Part shown: one piece after another, positions 28,014 to 37,147 of the stretch
Layout: each line of letters begins with the position of its first letter
How positions within the stretch are numbered: position 1 is the first letter of the stretch
Source of the DNA: Mesorhizobium sp. Z1-4
GTDB lineage: Bacteria; Pseudomonadota; Alphaproteobacteria; Rhizobiales; Rhizobiaceae
Reading direction: 5' to 3'
NCBI RefSeq assembly: GCF_004000235.1
Contig: NZ_RCIO01000003.1
Coordinates: 248,373 to 312,372 of the forward strand
DNA length: 64,000 bases
The notes under the pieces: model-generated
Databases searched by the model: none
Told to the model about the DNA's origin: nothing
The model's input: the letters and a program-made list of their open reading frames with translations, nothing else
Made by a program: the position numbers and the translations under genes

Positions 28014-28027
28014 ATGTGCATCGCACA
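27994..28027. promoter_or_regulatory. Twin operator-like palindromes upstream of the phasin gene
   Basis: TGTGCAGTGCACA (27994-28006) and TGTGCATCGCACA (28015-28027) are centred 21 bp apart, two helical turns, inside and just downstream of the promoter. Both contain a TGC-N3-GCA core like the sites described for the polyhydroxyalkanoate regulator PhaR in other alphaproteobacteria. Assignment to PhaR/AniA is inference. Confidence 0.6.
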
Positions 28028-28091
28028 AAACGACGGTTGGATGCCGCTCGAAAGTGCCCGACCCAAAACGCCCATTCAAAGGAATGCCCCG

Positions 28092-28421
28092 ATGTTTCAG
28101 TCTTTCGAAGACACCACCAAATTCTCCAAAGAATTCATGGACACCGGCCTGAAGAGCTTCGCCTCGCTGTCGAAGAACCTGCAGACCATCGCCAGCGAAG
28201 CCGGCGAGTATTCCAAGAAGTCGTGGGAAGACGGCTCCTCGACCCTGGAGAAGATGTTCTCCGCCAAGTCGCTCGACAAGGCCGTTGAGATCCAGACCGA
28301 CTATGCCAAGAAGGCCTATGAGGGCTTTGTTGCCCAGGCCACCAAGATGGGCGACCTCTATGCCGAGATCGCCAAGGATGCCTACAAGCCGTTCGAGAGC
28401 GCTGTCGCCAAGGCGAAGTAA
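28092..28421 (+). CDS. Phasin family protein
   Basis: A 109-residue, all-helical amphipathic protein starting MFQSFEDTTKFSKEFMDTG with SFASLSKNLQTIASEAGEYSKKS and AVEIQTDYAKKAYEGFV, the pattern of small rhizobial phasins (Phasin_2), which coat polyhydroxybutyrate granules. An AAAGGA lies about 9 bp before the ATG; the longer open frame from 28014 runs through the promoter and is rejected. A strong terminator follows, so the gene is a monocistron. Twin TGC-N3-GCA palindromes in its promoter suggest control by a PhaR-type repressor. Confidence 0.88.
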   Translation: MFQSFEDTTKFSKEFMDTGLKSFASLSKNLQTIASEAGEYSKKSWEDGSSTLEKMFSAKSLDKAVEIQTDYAKKAYEGFVAQATKMGDLYAEIAKDAYKPFESAVAKAK

Positions 28422-28468
28422 GACGGTCACGCATTTCTGATCGGCGGGCCGCAAGGTCCGCGCAAGAG

Positions 28469-28498
28469 CCCGGTAGCATCATTGCTGCCGGGTTTTTT
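28469..28498 (+). terminator. Intrinsic terminator of the phasin gene
   Basis: A 10-bp stem (CCCGGTAGCA / TGCTGCCGGG, one mismatch) with a TCAT loop, followed by six T. Confidence 0.85.
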
Positions 28499-28663
28499 GC
28501 GTTCATCATGATGGCAGGAATCGGTGCGTGAATGAGTGCCGCGGCACTTGCCGCAACTGGCCATGCGGCCATATTGTGCCCTTGAAGAAAGGGCTTAAAT
28601 TCAGCCATGCGGTGCCTACACGAAGCACCTTTGAAATCAGGTGTAAGGCAAACCAGGGGCGAT

Positions 28664-29044
28664 ATGACGATCAACGACGGAGCCGCGAGACGATATGCGG
28701 TACGCATGGATGATCGGGACGAAGACGATACCGGGTCGGGAGGGAGCGACCGGGGGACGGCGGTCATCACGCGGACGAAGGCCAAGACCAAGAAGCCAAG
28801 CCTTTACCGCGTGCTTTTGCTGAATGACGACTACACGCCCATGGAATTCGTCGTTCACGTTCTGGAGCGCTTTTTCCAGAAAGACCGCGATGCCGCGACA
28901 CGCATCATGCTCCACGTTCACAATCACGGCGTGGGGGAGTGCGGGGTCTATACATTCGAGGTGGCCGAGACCAAAGTGTCGCAGGTCATGGATTTTGCCC
29001 GTCAGCACCAGCATCCGCTGCAGTGCGTGATGGAAAAGAAATGA
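28664..29044 (+). CDS. clpS: ATP-dependent Clp protease adaptor ClpS
   Basis: A ClpS adaptor of about 126 residues that delivers N-degron substrates to ClpA. The folded core is [29 protein letters not shown], and [22 protein letters not shown], ending [11 protein letters not shown], all standard. The flexible N-terminal extension is needed to gate ClpA. Start chosen at 28664 (AGGGG just upstream); ATG 28706 ([13 protein letters not shown]) gives a 112-residue form and is also plausible. It is followed by clpA after 13 bp. Confidence 0.93.
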   Translation: MTINDGAARRYAVRMDDRDEDDTGSGGSDRGTAVITRTKAKTKKPSLYRVLLLNDDYTPMEFVVHVLERFFQKDRDAATRIMLHVHNHGVGECGVYTFEVAETKVSQVMDFARQHQHPLQCVMEKK

Positions 29045-29057
29045 GGACAGCATAACG

Positions 29058-31520
29058 ATGCCGGCTTTCTCCCAGGGCCTGGAACGTGCGCTTCACCAGG
29101 CGCTCACCTATGCCAACGAGCGCCACCACGAATACGCGACGCTCGAACACCTCCTGCTTGCACTTGTCGACGATCAGGACGCGGCCGCGGTCATGCGTGC
29201 CTGCAATGTCGATCTCGACGATCTGAAACAGACGCTGATCACCTATGTCGATACCGAGCTCGATAATCTGGTGACCGGTTATGACGAGGATTCCAAACCT
29301 ACTGCCGGCTTCCAGCGTGTCATCCAGCGGGCGGTCATCCATGTGCAGTCGTCGGGGCGCGAAGAGGTATCCGGCGCAAATGTGCTCGTCGCGATTTTCG
29401 CCGAGCGCGAAAGCCATGCGGCCTACTTCCTGCAGGAACAGCAGATGACCCGCTACGACGCGGTCAATTATATCAGTCACGGCATCGCCAAACGTCCCGG
29501 CAGCAGCGAGGCGCGCGGCGCGCGCGGCGCGGAAGAAAGCGAGCCCGGAGCGGGCGAGGGTGCGGCCGAAGAGGGCGGCAAGAAAAAGCAGCAGGACGCG
29601 CTTTCGGCCTATTGCATCAATCTCAACCAGAAGGCGCGGGCAGGGCGGATCGATCCGCTGATCGGCCGCGGCCCGGAAATCAGCCGTACCATCCAGGTGC
29701 TGTGCCGCCGCTCCAAGAACAACCCGCTTTATGTCGGCGATCCCGGCGTCGGCAAGACGGCGATCGCCGAAGGCCTGGCGAAGCGCATCGTGGAAGGCGA
29801 GGTGCCCGAGGTACTGCTCGATTCCACCATCTTCGCGCTCGACATGGGCACGCTTCTGGCGGGTACGCGCTATCGCGGCGACTTCGAGGAGCGGCTGAAG
29901 CAGGTCGTGAAGGAACTCGAGGAGTTTCCGGGCGCGATCCTTTTCATCGATGAAATCCACACCGTGATCGGCGCAGGCGCCACCTCCGGCGGCGCGATGG
30001 ATGCTTCCAACCTGCTCAAGCCGGCGCTGTCGTCCGGCACGATCCGCTGCATCGGCTCGACCACCTACAAGGAATTCCGTCAGTTTTTCGAGAAGGATCG
30101 GGCGCTGGTGCGCCGCTTCCAGAAGATTGACGTGAACGAACCGACCGTGGACGACGCGATCGAGATCATGAAGGGCCTGAAGCCTTATTTCGAGGACTTC
30201 CACAAGGTCAAATACACCAATGAGGCGATCAAGGCCGCGGTGGAGCTTTCCTCGCGCTACATCAATGACCGCAAGCTGCCGGACAAGGCGATCGACGTGA
30301 TCGACGAAACCGGCGCATCGCAGATGCTGGTGCCGGAGAACAAGCGCCGCAAGACGATCAACGTGAAGGAGATCGAGGCGACGATTGCGACCATGGCGCG
30401 TATTCCGCCGAAGTCGGTCTCGGCCGACGACGAAAAGGTGCTGGCAGGTCTCGATGAAGAGCTGAAGCGTGTCGTCTACGGACAGGACACAGCGATTTCG
30501 GCGCTTGCCTCGGCGATCAAGCTGGCGCGTGCCGGCTTGCGCGAACCGGAGAAGCCGATCGGTTCCTACCTGTTTTCGGGCCCGACCGGCGTCGGCAAGA
30601 CCGAGGTCGCGAAACAGCTTGCCGCGTCGCTCGGCGTGGAGCTGCTGCGCTTCGACATGTCGGAATATATGGAGCGCCATACCGTGAGCCGTCTGATCGG
30701 CGCGCCTCCCGGTTATGTCGGCTTCGACCAGGGCGGCCTCCTGACCGACGGCGTGGACCAGCATCCGCATTGCGTGCTTCTGCTCGACGAGATCGAGAAG
30801 GCGCATCCCGACCTATTCAACATCCTGCTGCAGGTGATGGATCACGGTAAACTGACGGATCACAACGGCAAGCAGATCAGCTTCCGCAACGTGATCCTGA
30901 TCATGACCACCAATGCGGGTGCGGCCGATCTAGCCAAGGCTGCCATCGGTTTCGGCTCCACTAAGCGCGAAGGCGACGACATGGAGGCGATCAACCGGCT
31001 GTTCTCGCCGGAATTCCGCAACCGTCTCGACGCGATCATTCCGTTCGGCTCGCTGCCGGTGCCGGTGATCCACCAGGTGGTACAGAAGTTCGTCATGCAG
31101 CTGGAGGCGCAACTCGCCGAGCGACGCGTCACCTTCGAGCTGTCGGACGAGGCCGTCGCCTGGCTGGCCGACAAGGGTTACGATGAGCGCATGGGTGCGC
31201 GGCCGCTGTCGCGCGTCATCCAGGAGCACATCAAGAAGCCGCTTGCGGAAGAGGTGTTGTTCGGGCGGCTCAAGAAGGGCGGCACGGTGCGGGTCTCGGT
31301 CGAAACCAAGGAAAGCGGCGAAAAGGGGCTCAAGCTCGACCCCATCGCCGATGACCAGCCGGTGAAGCCGATAAAGGAAGAGCCCGACGGGCCCAAGCCG
31401 AAGAAAAAGTCGGTACGCAAAAGCACATCGCGCAAGGTAGCGGCCAAATCCGCGCCGAAGACCAGCAAAGGCGATGACGGCAAGCGGACGACCGTTCCGC
31501 AGCTTCCGCGCCGGGGCTGA
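29058..31520 (+). CDS. clpA: ATP-dependent Clp protease ATP-binding subunit ClpA
   Basis: An 820-residue AAA+ unfoldase that feeds substrates to ClpP. Visible parts: an N-domain (residues 1-150) that binds ClpS, a charged linker ([21 protein letters not shown]), D1 with Walker [14 protein letters not shown] near residue 226, and D2 with [13 protein letters not shown] near residue 509 and the Walker [14 protein letters not shown]. The C-terminus carries an unusually long basic tail (about 60 residues, [12 protein letters not shown] onward) beyond the D2 small domain. Translationally close to clpS. Confidence 0.96.
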   Translation: MPAFSQGLERALHQALTYANERHHEYATLEHLLLALVDDQDAAAVMRACNVDLDDLKQTLITYVDTELDNLVTGYDEDSKPTAGFQRVIQRAVIHVQSSGREEVSGANVLVAIFAERESHAAYFLQEQQMTRYDAVNYISHGIAKRPGSSEARGARGAEESEPGAGEGAAEEGGKKKQQDALSAYCINLNQKARAGRIDPLIGRGPEISRTIQVLCRRSKNNPLYVGDPGVGKTAIAEGLAKRIVEGEVPEVLLDSTIFALDMGTLLAGTRYRGDFEERLKQVVKELEEFPGAILFIDEIHTVIGAGATSGGAMDASNLLKPALSSGTIRCIGSTTYKEFRQFFEKDRALVRRFQKIDVNEPTVDDAIEIMKGLKPYFEDFHKVKYTNEAIKAAVELSSRYINDRKLPDKAIDVIDETGASQMLVPENKRRKTINVKEIEATIATMARIPPKSVSADDEKVLAGLDEELKRVVYGQDTAISALASAIKLARAGLREPEKPIGSYLFSGPTGVGKTEVAKQLAASLGVELLRFDMSEYMERHTVSRLIGAPPGYVGFDQGGLLTDGVDQHPHCVLLLDEIEKAHPDLFNILLQVMDHGKLTDHNGKQISFRNVILIMTTNAGAADLAKAAIGFGSTKREGDDMEAINRLFSPEFRNRLDAIIPFGSLPVPVIHQVVQKFVMQLEAQLAERRVTFELSDEAVAWLADKGYDERMGARPLSRVIQEHIKKPLAEEVLFGRLKKGGTVRVSVETKESGEKGLKLDPIADDQPVKPIKEEPDGPKPKKKSVRKSTSRKVAAKSAPKTSKGDDGKRTTVPQLPRRG

Positions 31521-31532
31521 TCCGGCGCGGGC

Positions 31533-32066
31533 ATGCCCGAAGAGAGGCGCTCAGGTCTCAGGCAACGCCTCGCCCTCGGCGACCGCAAGGAGGTCGGCGA
31601 GGCGGCAGCCATAACGCGCGAAGTGCTGGACGACCCCTCGCTTGTGCGGCCGCTTGTCGATCTGCTGGAAGATGCCGACGAAGCCGTTGTTGCGCATGCA
31701 GCACATGTGGTCATGCAGGTGGGGCGGGATGCGCCGGCGTTGTTCCTGCCCTACGCTGACCGGCTGCTTTCGATCCTGCGCGCATGCGGACAGTGGGAAA
31801 TCGGGGAACAATTGCCGAAGGTTCTCGCCGTCATTGAGCTCGAGGACGATCAGACGCAGCAGCTGGCGGATCTGCTGGCCGCACAAGTCGATGCCAAATC
31901 GAATATTGCCGCAGCGTCGGCGCTAACCGGGTTGGCCGAACTCGCCCGGACCGGGCGCATTGGCGAGGACATCGCGCGGGATGCAATCAACGCCGCGCTT
32001 GCTTCGCCGCGCAAGGCGCTGGCTGCGCGGGCGCGGCGCATCTTGCAAAAGGCAGGCTGGTCGTGA
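31533..32066 (+). CDS. HEAT-repeat-like protein of unknown function
   Basis: A 177-residue, entirely helical protein with repeating patterns such as LVRPLVDLLEDADEAVVAHAA and AALASPRKALAARARRIL, suggestive of short HEAT-like repeats. No signal peptide, membrane span or catalytic motif. It starts 12 bp after clpA and its stop overlaps the azlC-like GTG by 4 bp (GTGA), so it is co-transcribed with both. Function unknown. Confidence 0.7.
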   Translation: MPEERRSGLRQRLALGDRKEVGEAAAITREVLDDPSLVRPLVDLLEDADEAVVAHAAHVVMQVGRDAPALFLPYADRLLSILRACGQWEIGEQLPKVLAVIELEDDQTQQLADLLAAQVDAKSNIAAASALTGLAELARTGRIGEDIARDAINAALASPRKALAARARRILQKAGWS

Positions 32067-32803
32067 GCGGCGGGGCTGCTGCCGGGCCGCCTGAGAGTCA
32101 CTTCGGCTGGTATCTGCGCGGGTTGCGCGAGGTGGTGTCGCTGCCGGCGCTGATCCTGGCAAGCAGCTTTGTCGGTTTCGCGGCACTAGCACAAGGCGCC
32201 GGGTTCACCCTCGTGCAGGTGGTCTTCATGACGGCGACCATCTGGGCACTGCCGGGCATGGTGGTTCTCGTGGGCGCCGTGATTGCAGGCAACGGCCTTT
32301 TTGTTGTGGCGCTCGCCGTTGCGCTGTCGTCGGCACGGCTGACCCCGATGGTGGTTTCGCTGGTGCCCGAGCTCAAGGCGGAACGAACCCGCCCGTGGGT
32401 TCTTTACCTGCTGTCGCACTTCGTCGCCGTTACCTCCTGGGTCGTTGCCATGCACAAGGTCCAGACCGTTCCGCGCGACTTTCGAACCTCCTGGTATGGC
32501 GGCGTCGGGTCATCTCTGGTGATGCTCAACATGGCCGTGGTGACGGTGTTTTACCTCACCGCGCGTGACCTGCCGCCGGTGCTCTCCGCCGGGCTTCTTT
32601 TGCTGATGCCGATGTACTTTCTGACGTCGCTGTGGACGTCGGCGCGGGAGGCGGCGAGCAAGGTCGCGATGGTGCTTGGGCTGGTATTGGGGCCGGTCTG
32701 CGCGGCGCTCGTGCCCGGGTTCAGCCTGCTGATTGCCGGCCTTGCAGGTGGCGCAGCGGCCTATGCCTGGCATCGTTTGCAGGCGCGGCGGGCGCCGACA
32801 TGA
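32063..32803 (+). CDS. azlC: AzlC family branched-chain amino acid permease
   Basis: A 246-residue membrane protein, the large subunit of an AzlCD-type exporter of branched-chain amino acids. It has about seven spans and the family pattern GLREVVSLPALILASSFVGFAALAQGAGF near the N-terminus, then SSARLTPMVVSLVPELK and RDFRTSWYGG. It uses a GTG start inside the previous stop. The next gene is the small subunit, overlapping by 4 bp. Confidence 0.88.
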   Translation: MSGGAAAGPPESHFGWYLRGLREVVSLPALILASSFVGFAALAQGAGFTLVQVVFMTATIWALPGMVVLVGAVIAGNGLFVVALAVALSSARLTPMVVSLVPELKAERTRPWVLYLLSHFVAVTSWVVAMHKVQTVPRDFRTSWYGGVGSSLVMLNMAVVTVFYLTARDLPPVLSAGLLLLMPMYFLTSLWTSAREAASKVAMVLGLVLGPVCAALVPGFSLLIAGLAGGAAAYAWHRLQARRAPT

Positions 32804-33147
32804 CCTTTACCGGCATCGAAGCATGGTGGTGGCCGTTCCTGTTCATCCTCGTCGCGGGATGGCTGGCGACCGACAGCTGGCGTTTCCTCGGCGTGTTCCT
32901 GGGCGGCAGGATTTCGGAGGATTCCGAAGTTCTGGTTTTCGTGCGTTGCGTTGCGACGGCGCTTGTCGCCGCTGTCGTGGCGAGCCTGATCCTGACGCCA
33001 GGTGGCGCACTTGCCGACACGCCGATCCTCCTGCGCGCCGGAGCTGCAATGGTCGGGTTCGCCGCTTATCTTGCCGCAGGCAAACGCATGATCGTCGGCT
33101 TGCTCGTCGCAGAGGCCGTTCTGGTCGGCGGGGTGCTGCTCGGCTGA
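32800..33147 (+). CDS. azlD: AzlD domain-containing protein
   Basis: A 115-residue small membrane protein of the AzlD family with four hydrophobic spans (MTFTGIEAWWWPFLFILVAG at the start, LVFVRCVATALVAAVVASLI in the middle). It forms the exporter with AzlC. The ATG at 32800 overlaps the azlC stop (ATGA). Its TGA ends one base before the convergent HIT gene ends, so there is no intergenic space. Confidence 0.88.
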   Translation: MTFTGIEAWWWPFLFILVAGWLATDSWRFLGVFLGGRISEDSEVLVFVRCVATALVAAVVASLILTPGGALADTPILLRAGAAMVGFAAYLAAGKRMIVGLLVAEAVLVGGVLLG

Positions 33148-33573
33148 TCAGGCGAGGGCGGCGCGTATCTTCTCGGCATTTGCGGCCAGCACCGCATTGT
33201 CTTCCATCGTGCCGGTATGAGGTTTCAAAGCCACGCCATCGAAACGGGGAATGATGTGGACATGCAGGTGGAAGACGATCTGCCCGCCTGCGGGTTCGGA
33301 GAACTGCTGGATCGTCACGCCGTCGGCGCCCATTCCCTTTTTCGCAGCGATCGCCAGCTTCTGCACCGTACGCATGACGGCTGCCAGGCTGTCCGGATCG
33401 ACATCGAGTATGTTTCGCGACGGCTTTTTCGGGATCACCAGGCAGTGACCATCGCCGCGCGGCATGATGTCCATGAAGGCGAAGGTGTCGTCGTCTTCAT
33501 AGAGCTTGTGGGCGGGCAGTTCACCGCGCAGGATTTTCGCGAAGACGTTGGTTGGGTCATAGGCGGCGGGCAT
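33148..33573 (-). CDS. HIT family nucleotide hydrolase
   Basis: A 141-residue histidine-triad protein. The active motif VFHLHVHIIPRFDG (HxHxH) lies near residues 99-112, and the N-terminal NVFAKILRGELPAHKLYEDDDTFAF segment is characteristic of the bacterial Hint branch, which cleaves nucleoside phosphoramidates such as AMP-lysine. Length is usual. It is convergent with azlD with no gap. Confidence 0.92.
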   Translation of the reverse strand: MPAAYDPTNVFAKILRGELPAHKLYEDDDTFAFMDIMPRGDGHCLVIPKKPSRNILDVDPDSLAAVMRTVQKLAIAAKKGMGADGVTIQQFSEPAGGQIVFHLHVHIIPRFDGVALKPHTGTMEDNAVLAANAEKIRAALA

Positions 33574-33707
33574 GGGGCCTCCGGCAAGGCAAGCAAGGGA
33601 ATAGGGGCAGTAAGGCAGTAGGGATAAGCCTGCCGAACGTCAACGTCGCAGGCCAGTTCCCGCGGTTGCTCAACCATACTGCTCTGCTGCCCTATTCCCC
33701 CAGTGCC

Positions 33708-34907
33708 TTATCCGCCTTTCCGGAACGGCCCGCGTTGCGCCAGATATTCGCCGACCGCGGCCACGTCCTGCCGTTCGCGGACGAGGTAATTTTCCACGGC
33801 ATCGCGAAGGCCGGCATGCACAATGTGATGCGCGGAATGTGTGGTGACCGGCATGTAGCCGCGCGCCAGCTTGTGTTCGCCCTGCGCGCCGGCCTCAACC
33901 ACCTTCAGGCCGTGTGCGATCGCGAAGTCGATTGCCTGATGGTAGCAGATCTCGAAATGCAGGAAGGGGTGTTCCTCAACACATCCCCAATGGCGGCCAT
34001 AGAGCGTGTCCGAGCCGATGAAGTTGATCGCGCCGGCGATGTAGCGCCCGTCGCGCTTTGCCATGACCAGCAGAATGTTGTCGGCCATACGCGCGGCTAC
34101 CAGCGAGTAGAATTCGCGGTTGAGATAAGGCCGGCCCCATTTGCGCGAGCCGGTGTCCATGTAGAAGGCAAAAAAGTCGTCGAGCACCGACTCGGTGATG
34201 TCGGCGCCCCTCAGCCACTCGACGGAGATGCCGTTTTCAAGTGCGGCATGACGTTCCTTGCGCAGCGCCTTGCGCTTTCGCGAGGCGAGGGTGGTGAGAA
34301 AGTCGTCATAGCTTCCGTATCCCTCATTGAAAAAATGAAACTGCTGATCGGTGCGCCGCAAATAGCCGTGATGCCCGAGCAGTTCAGCTTCGTCCGAGGG
34401 CGCGAAGGTGACGTGGACCGACGATGCGCCGATGCGTGCGCACAGCGCCTTCAGGCCCTCGGCAAGTGCGGTGCGGACGGAACCCTGGTCCGCGCCCTCG
34501 CTGACCAGCAGCCGGGGACCCTGAGCGGGTGTAAAGGGAATCGAGACCTGCAGCTTCGGATAGTAGCGGCCGCCGGCGCGCTCGAAGGCGTCGGCCCAGC
34601 CGTAGTCGAAGACGTACTCGCCCTGGCTGTGGGACTTCAGATAACAAGGTACTGCGCCCAACATGCGGCCGTCCGGCGCATCCAGCCTGAGATGCTGCGG
34701 CATCCAGCCGGTCTCTGGTGCAACGCAGCCGCTTTCCTCAAGCGATGAGAGGAAGGCGTGGCTCACAAACGGATTATAGGGAGCGCGGCCGCCGCGGCCC
34801 GCGCCCAGCAACTGATCCCACTCGCCGGAGGGAATGGCGGCCAGCGAAGGATTGACGCGGATCGCGAATTCACCGCTTGCGGCTGCGTTGTCGCTCTGCC
34901 GGCTCAT
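33708..34907 (-). CDS. FemAB/GNAT-like protein (peptidogalycan biosynthesis family, DUF482)
   Basis: A 399-residue protein of the family formerly DUF482, with a C-terminal GNAT-like fold. Characteristic stretches are YNPFVSHAFLSSLEESGC near residues 40-57, RKRKALRKERHAAL near 207-220, YMDTGSRKWGRPYLN near 249-263, and YHQAIDFAIAHGLKVVEAGAQGEHKLARGYMP near 332-363. The family is related to enzymes that add amino acids to lipids or cell-wall precursors; substrate unknown. No signal peptide. Confidence 0.85.
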   Translation of the reverse strand: MSRQSDNAAASGEFAIRVNPSLAAIPSGEWDQLLGAGRGGRAPYNPFVSHAFLSSLEESGCVAPETGWMPQHLRLDAPDGRMLGAVPCYLKSHSQGEYVFDYGWADAFERAGGRYYPKLQVSIPFTPAQGPRLLVSEGADQGSVRTALAEGLKALCARIGASSVHVTFAPSDEAELLGHHGYLRRTDQQFHFFNEGYGSYDDFLTTLASRKRKALRKERHAALENGISVEWLRGADITESVLDDFFAFYMDTGSRKWGRPYLNREFYSLVAARMADNILLVMAKRDGRYIAGAINFIGSDTLYGRHWGCVEEHPFLHFEICYHQAIDFAIAHGLKVVEAGAQGEHKLARGYMPVTTHSAHHIVHAGLRDAVENYLVRERQDVAAVGEYLAQRGPFRKGG

Positions 34908-34980
34908 GCTTTGAGGTTATCCCGGGTTCCACAAGAATGTCCCCAATACCTATTAGCGAAGCGGCGCTTTGCAAGACGTT

Positions 34981-35721
34981 CTATCGCAGAGCGGCGACGT
35001 CTCCAGGGTGGTCGGGGTTGAACCCTTCAAAGGTCATCTGGTCGGCATGGGCTGCGGTCAGGTCATAGGCCCTGCGGTCGCGCACCGTCCAGGTGATCAC
35101 GGGCCGCGCAAGGTCGTGCCTCATGAATTCGGTGAAGGGATTGGGCAGTTCCATCGCGTAGAAAGAGGCAAAGGCCGGATTGTGGGCCAGCATCGAAAAA
35201 TGCTGTTCCAGCCGGTCTTGCGTATTGCCCACTGCAGTCAGTCCGCCTGGAACGCCCGGGGCGTCGGCCGCGAAGCGGCGTACGAGCCAGTGGTCGAACG
35301 ACATTATCGCCGCTTTGCCACGGTAGGCCGAGAGCAGCTTGCCGACCTCGGCGACGAGACCCTCATCCTGCCCGGCGATGCCCTTGAGTTCGATCACGAT
35401 GGGAACGCGGCCGGCAACGCACTCCAACATCTGCCGAAGCGTCGGAACCCGGTCCTGCGTGCCGCCGACGAAGAGTTCAGCGAGCTGGACGGATGTCAGA
35501 TCGCAGGTGTTGCCTTCTTCGCCGGTCAGCCGCTTCAGCTGGCCGTCATGAAAAACGACAGGCGCGCCATCGGCCGCGAGATGAACATCGCATTCGATGG
35601 CGAAATTCCCGGCCACCGCGGCCTCGAAGGCCGACAGTGTGTTTTCCCAGCGGCTGACATTGAGATCATGCAAGCCGCGATGCGCGATCGGGCGCGCGGT
35701 GAGCCAGGAAAGATCGCTCAT
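34981..35721 (-). CDS. Glycerophosphodiester phosphodiesterase family protein
   Basis: A 246-residue TIM-barrel enzyme that hydrolyses glycerophosphodiesters to glycerol 3-phosphate and an alcohol. The active-site pattern is complete: PIAHRGLHD near residues 11-19, ENTLSAFEAAV, AIECDVHLAADGAPVVFHDGQLKRLTG near 40-66 and IVIELKG near 110. The start is set at 35721 (MSDLSWLTA); the longer frame reads through ridA and is rejected. No signal peptide, so it is probably cytoplasmic. It begins 5 bp after the ridA stop, on the same transcript. Confidence 0.9.
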   Translation of the reverse strand: MSDLSWLTARPIAHRGLHDLNVSRWENTLSAFEAAVAGNFAIECDVHLAADGAPVVFHDGQLKRLTGEEGNTCDLTSVQLAELFVGGTQDRVPTLRQMLECVAGRVPIVIELKGIAGQDEGLVAEVGKLLSAYRGKAAIMSFDHWLVRRFAADAPGVPGGLTAVGNTQDRLEQHFSMLAHNPAFASFYAMELPNPFTEFMRHDLARPVITWTVRDRRAYDLTAAHADQMTFEGFNPDHPGDVAALR

Positions 35722-35726
35722 TTCGT

Positions 35727-36191
35727 TCAAGCGAGCTCGGCGATGACCTCGACCTCGACAGGAGCATTGAGCGGAAGTACCGCCATGCCTACTGCCGAGC
35801 GCGCGTGGCGGCCATTGTCGCCGAATGCAGCGACCAGCATGTCCGACGCGCCATTTGCGACGATGTGGGCTTCGTGGAAGTCGGGCGCCGCCGCAACGAA
35901 CACCGTAATCTTGACGATGCGGGCGATGCGGTCGAGATCGCCGTCGCATGCGGCCTTCAGAACGCCGAGCACGTTGAGCGCACAGTGGCGCGCAGCGAGC
36001 TGCCCGGTCTTGGTGTCGACATCCTTGCCAAGCAGCCCCGTGGCCACAAGCTTGCCGTCCAGGAAGGGCAGCTGGCCCGAGGTCAGGATCAGCTTTCCGG
36101 TCTTGTTCCAGGGGATGTAGTTTGCTGCCGGTGCCGCGACGGTGGGAATGGTTTCTCCAAGCTCGGCAACCCGGTTTTCGACCGCTGTCAT
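35727..36191 (-). CDS. RidA family protein (reactive enamine/imine deaminase-like)
   Basis: Encodes 154 residues from ATG 36191, behind AGGAGC. The RidA/YjgF fold is recognisable: LILTSGQLPFLDGKLVATG near residues 35-53, LNVLGVLKAACDGDLDRIARIVKITVFVA, and HARSAVGMAVLPLNAPVEVEVIAEL at the end. The conserved arginine of active RidA (R105 in typical numbering) is present as HARSAVG. This is the longer subclass (about 150 residues, Rid2-7 like), so imine deamination is likely but not certain. Upstream of the GDPD gene. Confidence 0.87.
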   Translation of the reverse strand: MTAVENRVAELGETIPTVAAPAANYIPWNKTGKLILTSGQLPFLDGKLVATGLLGKDVDTKTGQLAARHCALNVLGVLKAACDGDLDRIARIVKITVFVAAAPDFHEAHIVANGASDMLVAAFGDNGRHARSAVGMAVLPLNAPVEVEVIAELA

Positions 36192-36264
36192 ACTAGATGC
36201 TCCTTCAAAAATGTCTGTAGATGTCCATTGGCGGCTTTGATCTCGCCTCGCTTCGGCCACCGAT

Positions 36265-36298
36265 GTGTATATGGTGATACACGCGACGCCAGCGTCGC
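36265..36298. promoter_or_regulatory. Two adjacent palindromes between ridA and eipB
   Basis: GTGTAT-N6-ATACAC (36265-36282) is followed immediately by GCGACGC-CA-GCGTCGC (36283-36298), a perfect 7-bp inverted repeat. They lie in the divergent region 28 to 61 bp before the eipB ATG. Possible operators; the protein is unknown. Confidence 0.4.
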
Positions 36299-36325
36299 CC
36301 AAGACACCTGAGGAGACATTCACAG

Positions 36326-37147
36326 ATGCGCGCATCCTGCGCCAAGTTTTTTGGCCCGGCCGTACTTGTGCTGGCCATGCCGGCCGCAGCTCAGGCTGCC
36401 CAGGCGCTGGCGCCCCATCGTGCCGTATATGACCTCAAGCTCGACCAGGCATCCGACAGGTCGGGGATCAAGGGCGTCGATGGACGGATGGTCTATGAGT
36501 TCGATGGTTCCGCCTGCGATGGCTATACCGTCAATTTCCGGTTCGTTACCGAAATCAGCACCGACGAAATGTCGCGCATCAGCGATTTGCAGACCTCGAC
36601 CTACGAGGACGGGGCGGGCGACCATTTCAGCTTCGTCACCAAATCCTATGTCGACCAGAAACTCGACCGCGAAATCAAGGGCAGCGCGACGCGCGAAGCC
36701 GGCGGCGTCTCGGTCGAGCTCGACAAACCCGACAAGCGCTCGCTCGGGCTCGAACGTTCGCAATTTCCGACCGAACATCTTCTGGAGCTGATCGGCCGCG
36801 CCGAAAATTCGGAGACATTCTACGAGACGACGATATTTGACGGGTCGGAGGATGCCGACCGGATCATGACCACGACCGTGATCATTGGCCGCAAGGCGCC
36901 GATTGCCAGCGGCGACCCGGAGTTCAAGGTTGCGGGCGCCTTGTCCGAAGACCGGTTCTGGCCGGTCGATATCGCCTATTTCGATCTTTCGGGGGAGAAC
37001 GGCGAGGAAGTGCCCAGCTACCGTATTTCGTTCAAGCTGCATGAAAGCGGCATCACCCGGGATATCGTGATGGACTATGGCGATTTCGCGCTGGCCGGAC
37101 AGCTGGTTCAACTCGACATGCTGCCGCAGCCCGAATGCAGCCGCTGA
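36326..37147 (+). CDS. eipB: Cell envelope integrity protein EipB (DUF1849)
   Basis: A 273-residue periplasmic beta-spiral protein known from Brucella as EipB, needed for envelope integrity. It has a signal peptide (cleavage near AQA, residue 24), the mature start LAPHRAVYDLKLDQASDRSG, the SACDGYTVNFRFVT segment, TTIFDGSEDADRIMTTTV near 170-187 and ITRDIVMDYGDFALAGQL near 245-262. The two cysteines that form the family's disulfide are visible, one in GSACDGY and one in the last residues (PECSR). Its final 13 bp overlap a class D beta-lactamase gene. Confidence 0.92.
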   Translation: MRASCAKFFGPAVLVLAMPAAAQAAQALAPHRAVYDLKLDQASDRSGIKGVDGRMVYEFDGSACDGYTVNFRFVTEISTDEMSRISDLQTSTYEDGAGDHFSFVTKSYVDQKLDREIKGSATREAGGVSVELDKPDKRSLGLERSQFPTEHLLELIGRAENSETFYETTIFDGSEDADRIMTTTVIIGRKAPIASGDPEFKVAGALSEDRFWPVDIAYFDLSGENGEEVPSYRISFKLHESGITRDIVMDYGDFALAGQLVQLDMLPQPECSR

